Origin: an uncultured Muribaculum sp.
GTDB lineage: Bacteria; Bacteroidota; Bacteroidia; Bacteroidales; Muribaculaceae
Assembly (NCBI GenBank): GCA_947573015.1
Contig: CANPDS010000063.1
Coordinates: 1-10,374 of the forward strand
Length of the DNA stretch: 10,374 nucleotides
Reading direction: 5' to 3'
Shown here: positions 5,952 to 10,374 of the stretch, piece after piece
Numbering within the stretch: position 1 is the stretch's first letter
Layout: each line of letters opens with the position of its first letter
The notes under the pieces: model-generated
Seen by the model: the letters and a program-made list of their open reading frames with translations, nothing else
What the model was told of the DNA's origin: nothing
Database searches by the model: none
Program-made: the position numbers and the translations under genes

Positions 5952-7312
5952 TTTGTAGTCGGATCATAAGCCTCTGATGTCAGCGGCATGTTGCCGTAAT
6001 ATGGCATTGCCTTGGGCGACGGATTGGCGATATTGACCACATCCCTGCCGGTAGGTGAGCTGAATGCCGATAGTCCGAATGCAGGAGCAGCGGCAATTAT
6101 ATGCTCGAATATATCGTTGGATATCCCTTCATACTGCACCCATTGCACGGTGTTGAGATAACAGAACAGCTGCAGAGGTATGCCCTGTGGTGTCTGTTCA
6201 AGCAATCGCACCATACATAGCGTGCCAGGACCCTCACCCTGCGCCACATAAGGATGATGGTTCACATACAGACCCACATAAGCACGGAACAGACCGAGAT
6301 TTGTGGCGAGCGATCCATTGACCGGAATATTTTCGCCGACAGTCACCGTTGCCTTTCCTTCAGCCTCAAGCTTCTGCATCTCAGCGATATAATCGCCCAT
6401 ATAAGGGAGTGTCTTGCAATATTCAAGCAATTCGGGAGAAGCCGGGGCTACCGTGGTGACATCGATAAGTACAGAACGCTCTATCTGCCTACGCCCACGC
6501 CTCGACATATACGCCCAGTTCTGAAATCCCTGCTGCACGAGCGTATATGGCGGCATGGTAACGGTAGTATTGTCCCAGTTGCGTATCTTCACGGCAGTGA
6601 GCGACACATCTGTGACAATACCGTTGGCAATTGTCTTCGGCACAACAATCCAGTCGCCGACATGAAGCATATCGTTGGTAGACAGCTGTATGCCAGCTAC
6701 AAAACCAAGTATGGAGTCCTTGAATATAAGCATCAGCGCAGCGGCAAACGCACCAAGTCCGGTAAGCAGCGCCAGCGGCGACTTATCAAGTATGATTGAT
6801 ATGATCACTATCACTATCACTATCCACACAAGCCCCTTGGCGACATTAAGAATACCCTTCAACGGCAGATTCTTGGTATTGTCGTGGCGGTTGTAGGCCA
6901 TCCATATTATCTCAAACAGCGAGCATATCGACCATCCCAGCACTGCCAGAAAATATATGATGACCAGCGCCTCGATATGATGGAGTGTCTTCGGGTCGGT
7001 CTCAAAAGCTACAGGCACCAGACCGAGGAACACCAGCGGAGGGATAATATGGCTGCTGCGGCTCACCACCTTAAAGTGGACCATGTCGTTGATAAACTCC
7101 GACTTATAGTGTCCCATCCATTGATTTACAATCAGTACCACCAGTTTCCTGATAGCCCAGCCGATCAAAAGAGCCACTCCGAGAATTATTACTGTATAGA
7201 TAATTTCTTCGACAGTGCTTGACTTCTGTATGCCAAGTCCGACGAGCAACGTGTCAACGGCCTGCATGAGCCATGTGGCAAGCGTATGAGTGGGAATGAG
7301 ATTGGTGATCAT
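5738..7312 (-). CDS. MscS/YbdG-type mechanosensitive ion channel
   Basis: Inner-membrane channel that opens under membrane tension and relieves hypo-osmotic shock. Numbering here is from ATG 7310-7312 (524 aa). Hydrophobic segments lie at about 38-62, 89-103, 113-137, 160-176 and 180-210. The last is the pore helix, with LALLTGLGAFAAALMLIFKD, then SILGFVAGIQLSTNDMLHVGDWI, a signature close to E. coli YbdG. The beta domain follows (NGIVTDVSLTAVKIRNWDN, then MPPYTLVQQGFQNW). The YbdG-type cytoplasmic domain ends near SAFSSPTGRDV. The last 90 or so residues are a low-complexity tail rich in Pro, Ala, Ser and Gly, absent from E. coli YbdG as far as I know. The stop is TAG at 5738-5740. A TTG at 7336 would add 8 residues, and the frame is open to 7384 without another start. 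I see no standard promoter in the spacer to the divergent gene at 7431. Confidence 0.92.
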   Translation of the reverse strand: MITNLIPTHTLATWLMQAVDTLLVGLGIQKSSTVEEIIYTVIILGVALLIGWAIRKLVVLIVNQWMGHYKSEFINDMVHFKVVSRSSHIIPPLVFLGLVPVAFETDPKTLHHIEALVIIYFLAVLGWSICSLFEIIWMAYNRHDNTKNLPLKGILNVAKGLVWIVIVIVIISIILDKSPLALLTGLGAFAAALMLIFKDSILGFVAGIQLSTNDMLHVGDWIVVPKTIANGIVTDVSLTAVKIRNWDNTTVTMPPYTLVQQGFQNWAYMSRRGRRQIERSVLIDVTTVAPASPELLEYCKTLPYMGDYIAEMQKLEAEGKATVTVGENIPVNGSLATNLGLFRAYVGLYVNHHPYVAQGEGPGTLCMVRLLEQTPQGIPLQLFCYLNTVQWVQYEGISNDIFEHIIAAAPAFGLSAFSSPTGRDVVNIANPSPKAMPYYGNMPLTSEAYDPTTNYMVPPNTSGDPGCAFSTETVYPSGMPKSAGMDPQVMGAAFGSAPAKAASSGTEATSSTGGAASSDASAAK

Positions 7313-7420
7313 GTTGATGGAAGTTGTTATAGACAATATAAGAGTCGGGGCAGCGAGGCTGTCCGACGCCGCTTTTGAAGTTTAACAATTAGATTTATCA
7401 ATAAGTTTCAGAAAATACCG

Positions 7421-7428
7421 TAACTTTG
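7421..7428 (+). promoter_or_regulatory. -7 element upstream of the 7431 gene
   Basis: TAACTTTG matches TAnnTTTG exactly. No TTTG is found 19-21 nt upstream. Transcription would start at about 7432-7434, on top of the first ATG codons, so either the mRNA is leaderless or a later start such as ATG 7479 is used. Confidence 0.5.
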
Positions 7429-7430
7429 GA

Positions 7431-7934
7431 ATGATGATAACACTATGGACAGCGATTGGAGGAGTGGAGATATGCATAATGCTCCTGATTGTTGCGGCGG
7501 CAGTGCTCGCCACAGCCATCAAGCCGGCAAGCACCGGGCATGTGATGACATATCTATATGCCTGCGACATAATCCAATCGCCACCCTTTGCCGAAATAAA
7601 TGATGACCCTACCCCGTCACTGCGCCTGAGAGTGCTTGACGACATGAGTGTGGAGGTCGGGCGCAGCGGCTTCGGAGGCCTACTCACCGACCGTGGGGCT
7701 GTAAGTCTGGCTGTTACCGTAAAAGGCACCGACATAACCATCGAGGAGCGCATCACTCCCGGCAGCGGATACTACCTTGTAGAACCTGTTGTTGCCGTAG
7801 GCCGTATCGATTGCCTGCGACCGGCGGGACGACCGTTGCATGTGCGCTACATCACCGCTTCCCTCAGCCGCGAGACCGCCCTGCCCCTATCCATAGCTCC
7901 GGGAGTGGAGATGTCGCGTAAACTTTCACAGTAA
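7431..7934 (+). CDS. Hypothetical membrane-anchored or exported protein
   Basis: A 167-aa protein of no family I recognise. Residues about 4-30 form one hydrophobic segment (WTAIGGVEICIMLLIVAAAVLATAI), either a membrane anchor or an uncleaved signal. The rest is mostly beta-strand-like with polar loops (LRLRVLDDMSVEVG; VSLAVTVKGTDITIEERI; GYYLVEPVVAVGRIDCL) and two Cys at about 45 and 127. It would lie outside the inner membrane if the N-terminus is inside. Tandem ATGs at 7431 and 7434 are both possible. ATG 7479 would leave a shorter hydrophobic segment and a normal-length leader. The gene diverges from mscS and is followed after 128 bp by uxuA, which has its own -7 element, so it is probably transcribed alone. 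Codon use and GC-rich third positions match the neighbouring genes, which supports real coding. Confidence 0.72.
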   Translation: MMITLWTAIGGVEICIMLLIVAAAVLATAIKPASTGHVMTYLYACDIIQSPPFAEINDDPTPSLRLRVLDDMSVEVGRSGFGGLLTDRGAVSLAVTVKGTDITIEERITPGSGYYLVEPVVAVGRIDCLRPAGRPLHVRYITASLSRETALPLSIAPGVEMSRKLSQ

Positions 7935-7971
7935 TTACTTAACACCACCTGTAGTTATCCGGCAATTTATG

Positions 7972-7993
7972 CGTCTATGATTATATGTAGACG
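7972..7993. repeat. Inverted repeat upstream of the uxuA promoter
   Basis: CGTCTA (7972-7977) and TAGACG (7988-7993) are perfect inverted copies around 10 AT-rich bases. They lie just upstream of where a -33 box for uxuA would be (about 7995-7999). There is no T tract after either arm, so an operator is as likely as a terminator of the preceding gene. Confidence 0.45.
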
Positions 7994-8018
7994 GTAAAAC
8001 AGATTGCTGAATTTTTCT

Positions 8019-8026
8019 TACATTTG
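8019..8026 (+). promoter_or_regulatory. -7 element of the uxuA operon
   Basis: TACATTTG matches TAnnTTTG. The -33 position (about 7995-7999) reads TAAAA, not TTTG, so the promoter is probably weak alone and may need an activator. Predicted transcription start is near 8031, giving a leader of about 32 nt to ATG 8063. It also rules out the TTG at 8024 as a start. Confidence 0.6.
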
Positions 8027-8062
8027 CAATCACAGTTGAACCGATTAATTAATATTGAAGAT

Positions 8063-9220
8063 ATGGAAAAAACCTGGCGTTGGTTTGGGCCTAATGACCC
8101 TATTACTCTCGACATGCTCCGCCAAATTGGAGTAGAAGGCATTGTCACCGCACTCCACAATGTACCCCTTGGACAGGTATGGACACGCGATGCCATACGT
8201 GAATTGCGCGAATATATCGAAAGCCATGGATTGCGATGGAGCGTGGTTGAGTCGCTCCCAGTCACCGAGACCATAAAATATGCAGGCCCCGACCGCGACG
8301 AACAGATAGAGATCTACAAGGAAAGCCTCAGGAATCTCGGCAAGGAAGGCATCCATACCATATGCTATAACTTTATGCCCATCCTCGACTGGGCACGTAC
8401 CGATCTGGAATATCCCAACCCCGACGGCACCTCCAATCTCTACTTCAACAATGCCGAATTTGCCTATTTCGACATAAATATATTAAAACGCGATGGCGCA
8501 CGTGCAGATTATCCAGCCGATGTGCTCAGCCGCATGGAAGCCATGGGAACCCTTTCACCCGAGGCAGAGAAGAAACTCATTGAAAACATAATCATAAAGA
8601 CGCAGGGATTCGTAAGTGGAAACTTCTCGGAAGGCGATTTCGACCCGGTAGGAAAATTCCGCGATCTGCTGAAACTCTACGAGGGAATCGACAAAGACCA
8701 GCTGCGCGCCAACATGAAGTACTTCCTCGAAGCCATAATGCCTGTTTGCGATGAATATGGCATGAACATGTGCGTGCATCCCGACGATCCCCCCAAGCCT
8801 GTGCTCGGCCTACCGCGTATCGTCACATGCGATGAAGATATCCGTTGGTTCCTCGATGCTGTGCCCAACCGCCACAACGGCCTGACATTCTGTGCAGGCT
8901 CGCTCTCGGCCGGCGCCCACAACGATGTATGCGATCTCGCACGCAAATATGCCGACCGCACGCACTTCGCCCACTTCCGCATATGCCAGGTGATGCCCGA
9001 CGGCGACTTCAAGGAGTCGTCCCATCTTGATCCACGACTTATCGATGTGATACGCACATTCAGCCATGTAAATCCTGATGTGCCGATGCGTGTGGACCAC
9101 GCCCCACTGATGCTCGGCGACGAGAAAATGGGCTACAACGCAGGCTATTCATTCCATGGCCGTATGCTCGCGCTCGGCATGGTAAGCGGAATCATGGCAA
9201 CTATCAACACCGAAAAATAA
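8063..9220 (+). CDS. uxuA: D-mannonate dehydratase
   Basis: Cytoplasmic enzyme that dehydrates D-mannonate to 2-keto-3-deoxy-D-gluconate in glucuronate catabolism; the family needs Mn2+ or a similar metal. The 385-aa length is close to E. coli UxuA (394 aa). The protein starts MEKTWRWFGPNDPITLDMLRQ and has the family blocks GVEGIVTALHNVP (23-35), YNFMPILDWARTDLEY (102-117), CVHPDDPP (237-244), FCAGSLSAGAHNDV (276-289), HFAHFR (301-306) and RVDHAPLM (343-350). By family comparison His239, Cys277, His304 and Asp345 are the likely metal ligands. ATG 8063 fits the family N-terminus and the promoter; the in-frame TTG at 8024 would lie inside the -7 element. The SDR gene follows after 16 bp, forming a two-gene uronate operon. 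Confidence 0.97.
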   Translation: MEKTWRWFGPNDPITLDMLRQIGVEGIVTALHNVPLGQVWTRDAIRELREYIESHGLRWSVVESLPVTETIKYAGPDRDEQIEIYKESLRNLGKEGIHTICYNFMPILDWARTDLEYPNPDGTSNLYFNNAEFAYFDINILKRDGARADYPADVLSRMEAMGTLSPEAEKKLIENIIIKTQGFVSGNFSEGDFDPVGKFRDLLKLYEGIDKDQLRANMKYFLEAIMPVCDEYGMNMCVHPDDPPKPVLGLPRIVTCDEDIRWFLDAVPNRHNGLTFCAGSLSAGAHNDVCDLARKYADRTHFAHFRICQVMPDGDFKESSHLDPRLIDVIRTFSHVNPDVPMRVDHAPLMLGDEKMGYNAGYSFHGRMLALGMVSGIMATINTEK

Positions 9221-9236
9221 TACCTCAGCACATAAA

Positions 9237-10070
9237 ATGATGAACAATCTTTTTGACATAAACTCCAACGTCACAGTAATCACCGGAGGTACCGGAGTGC
9301 TCGGACGTGCAATCGCAAAATATCTGGCCCTCAACGGCGCCAAAGTAATAATTCTCGGACGCAAGGAAGAGATAGGAGCAGAGATCGTGGCCGACACCGA
9401 AGCCGCCATCAAAAATGAAGGAGCCAAAGGAACCATCGAATTCCTCAAGACCGATGTGATGGACCGCGAGGTTCTGGAAGGAAATCTGGCATACATACTC
9501 GCCAAATATGGCCGCATTGATACCCTACTCAATGCGGCCGGAGGCAACATGCCCGGAGCAACAATCGCTCCCGACAAAACAGTCTTCGACCTTGATCCGG
9601 CACAATTCCAGCGCGTGCTCGACCTTAACCTTACCGGAACTGTAATTCCAACACAGGTATTCCTCAAACCAATGGTCGAACAGGGCAAGGGCGCGATAAT
9701 CAACTTCTCATCCATGGCTGCGTTCCGCCCGCTTACACGCGTATGCGGTTATGCCGCCGCCAAGGCCGGCATATCCAACTTCACGGCCTACATGGCTACA
9801 GAATGTGCAAAAAAATTCGGTGAGGGAATCCGCGTCAACGCCATTGCTCCGGGATTCTTCATTACCGAGCAGAACCGCACACTCCTGACCAATCCGGATG
9901 GAACATATACCGAGCGCGGCAATGACATTTTGCGTCAGACCCCGTTCGGGCGCATGGGTCAGGCTGAGGAACTTTGTGGAACGATACACTATCTCATGTC
10001 GGAAGCATCGCGGTTTGTCACCGGCACCGTAGCCATTGTTGACGGCGGTTTCAATGCATTCACGCTCTAA
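9237..10070 (+). CDS. SDR family oxidoreductase, probable D-fructuronate reductase (D-mannonate oxidoreductase)
   Basis: A 277-aa classical short-chain dehydrogenase. The cofactor motif TGGTGVLG lies at 16-23, and Arg42 after the second strand (VIILGRK) hints at NADP(H). NAAGG is at 99-103 and the fold-stabilising Asn is at 131 (DLNLTG). The catalytic residues are Ser159 (FSSMAAF), Tyr172 and Lys176 (YAAAK). The C-terminal part has VNAIAPGFFITEQNRTLL and the usual VTGTVAIVDGGF end. It lies 16 bp after uxuA, so by context it interconverts D-fructuronate and D-mannonate, one step before UxuA. It is unrelated in sequence family to E. coli UxuB, a long polyol-type dehydrogenase; SDR enzymes for this step are known in other bacteria. 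ATG 9240 is an equally good start. The exact substrate is an inference from operon context. Confidence 0.9.
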   Translation: MMNNLFDINSNVTVITGGTGVLGRAIAKYLALNGAKVIILGRKEEIGAEIVADTEAAIKNEGAKGTIEFLKTDVMDREVLEGNLAYILAKYGRIDTLLNAAGGNMPGATIAPDKTVFDLDPAQFQRVLDLNLTGTVIPTQVFLKPMVEQGKGAIINFSSMAAFRPLTRVCGYAAAKAGISNFTAYMATECAKKFGEGIRVNAIAPGFFITEQNRTLLTNPDGTYTERGNDILRQTPFGRMGQAEELCGTIHYLMSEASRFVTGTVAIVDGGFNAFTL

Positions 10071-10101
10071 GCATCTTGACTTCAGTTTTCTTAGATCAGC
10101 C

Positions 10102-10161
10102 TATCGGTAAAAACAAACTTTTTTATTAGAGCTTGTTTAAAAAAATCTTTCCCGACCGATA
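10102..10161 (+). terminator. Imperfect hairpin after the uronate operon (possible terminator)
   Basis: TATCGGT (10102-10108) pairs with ACCGATA (10155-10161). Inside it AAACAA can pair with TTGTTT, leaving A/T-rich loops. It begins 32 bp after the SDR stop. It lacks a strong GC stem and a directly following T tract, so the call is tentative. Confidence 0.3.
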
Positions 10162-10217
10162 AATATTACCGCTTGACTCTGCCCTAGAACAGATAAAAAA
10201 CATTAATCTTGTGGCTG

Positions 10218-10236
10218 AAATCAGGCAAAATCAGGC
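10218..10236 (+). repeat. Short tandem direct repeat AAATCAGGC
   Basis: Two copies of AAATCAGGC (10218-10226 and 10228-10236) are separated by one A. They lie in the spacer between the SDR gene and the tRNA, about 20 bp before the long inverted repeat. No function is evident. Confidence 0.4.
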
Positions 10237-10249
10237 CTTACGGCATTAT

Positions 10250-10303
10250 TTTTCCGGAAGTTTGTAAAATTTATAGCCCGTTTTTTGCAAACTTCCGGGA
10301 AAA
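10250..10303. repeat. Long inverted repeat overlapping the tRNA-Pro promoter
   Basis: The left arm (10250-10269) carries CCGGAAGTTTG at 10254-10264 and the right arm (about 10283-10303) carries CAAACTTCCGG at 10288-10298, a perfect 11-bp inverted match. Flanking TTTT/AAAA and TAAAA/TTTTG extend it to about 19 of 20 positions, with one mismatch and one inserted base. The right arm covers the -33 TTTG of the tRNA promoter. There is no T tract after the right arm, so it does not look like a simple terminator. Confidence 0.7.
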
Positions 10304-10316
10304 GATGCTACCTTTG
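10284..10316 (+). promoter_or_regulatory. tRNA-Pro promoter
   Basis: TTTG at 10284-10287, a 21-nt spacer, and TACCTTTG at 10309-10316 match the Bacteroidota consensus. Predicted transcription begins near 10322, about 6 nt before the mature tRNA 5' end. Confidence 0.72.
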
Positions 10317-10327
10317 CAACATCTTTT

Positions 10328-10374
10328 CGGGGCGTAGCGCAGTCCGGTAGCGCACCTGGTTTGGGACCAGGTGG
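10328..10374 (+). tRNA. tRNA-Pro (anticodon TGG), 5' part, cut by window end
   Basis: The first 47 nt of a proline tRNA. The sequence starts CGGGGCGTAGCGCAG, with the acceptor strand CGGGGCG, then the D arm with the G-G-T-A loop. The anticodon stem CCTGG (10355-10359) pairs with CCAGG (10367-10371) around the loop TTTGGGA, which places the anticodon TGG at 10362-10364. The TTTGGGA loop and the 5' C are typical of bacterial tRNA-Pro. The T arm and acceptor 3' strand lie beyond the window. Confidence 0.93.

Noticed and set aside
8024..8062. TTG start at 8024 for uxuA, adding 13 residues.
   Set aside because: The TTG is part of the TACATTTG promoter element, and the family N-terminus matches the ATG at 8063.
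9149..9715. Long minus-strand frame (188 codons) opposite the uxuA end and the SDR gene.
   Set aside because: It crosses the boundary of two well-supported genes, and its composition is a mirror of their codons with no recognisable domain.
10235..10253. GCC-TTAC-GGC followed by ATTATTTTT as an intrinsic terminator.
   Set aside because: Only three base pairs in the stem, too weak to support a call.

Overview
The window looks like chromosomal DNA from a gut-type member of the Bacteroidales, possibly a Muribaculaceae-like organism; the family-level guess is an inference from gene content. The evidence is the set of Bacteroidota-type promoters (TTTG, about 20-21 nt, TAnnTTTG) in front of several genes, no clear Shine-Dalgarno sequences, a lipoprotein signal followed by an acidic Ser-Asp run typical of Bacteroidota surface lipoproteins, and a dapB-lepB-wbqC gene order that I recall from this order.

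Layout. Positions 43-2022 (minus) hold a calcineurin-like metallophosphoesterase lipoprotein whose reading frame is cut by one in-frame TAG at 388-390. The 3' remnant continues in the same frame to 43. Positions 2023-2391 are a gene-free divergent spacer with promoters on both strands and a perfect 14-bp palindrome. Positions 2392-5296 (plus) carry dapB, lepB and a WbqC-family gene in close order, with a 4-bp lepB/wbqC overlap. Positions 5394-5951 (plus) encode an unrecognised basic protein whose last third overlaps, antisense, the end of a YbdG-type mechanosensitive channel gene (5738-7312, minus). A small single-span membrane or secreted protein of unknown function lies at 7431-7934 (plus). 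Positions 8063-10070 (plus) carry a two-gene hexuronate operon: mannonate dehydratase (uxuA) and a short-chain dehydrogenase that probably acts as fructuronate reductase. The window ends inside a proline tRNA (anticodon TGG) with its own promoter and a long inverted repeat in front of it.

How the genes relate. DapB makes tetrahydrodipicolinate for lysine and diaminopimelate, hence peptidoglycan. LepB matures exported proteins and MscS protects the envelope from osmotic shock, so much of the window serves the cell envelope, although only dapB-lepB-wbqC looks like one transcription unit. The uxuA-SDR pair converts D-fructuronate to D-mannonate and then to 2-keto-3-deoxygluconate, as expected for a glycan-degrading gut bacterium. 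Transporter, isomerase, KDG kinase and aldolase genes are not in the window.

I found no CRISPR array, insertion sequence, phage gene or convincing unknown multi-gene system. The most interesting points are the single-codon interruption of the phosphoesterase, the 214-bp antisense overlap between two convergent genes, and the inverted repeat at the tRNA-Pro promoter.
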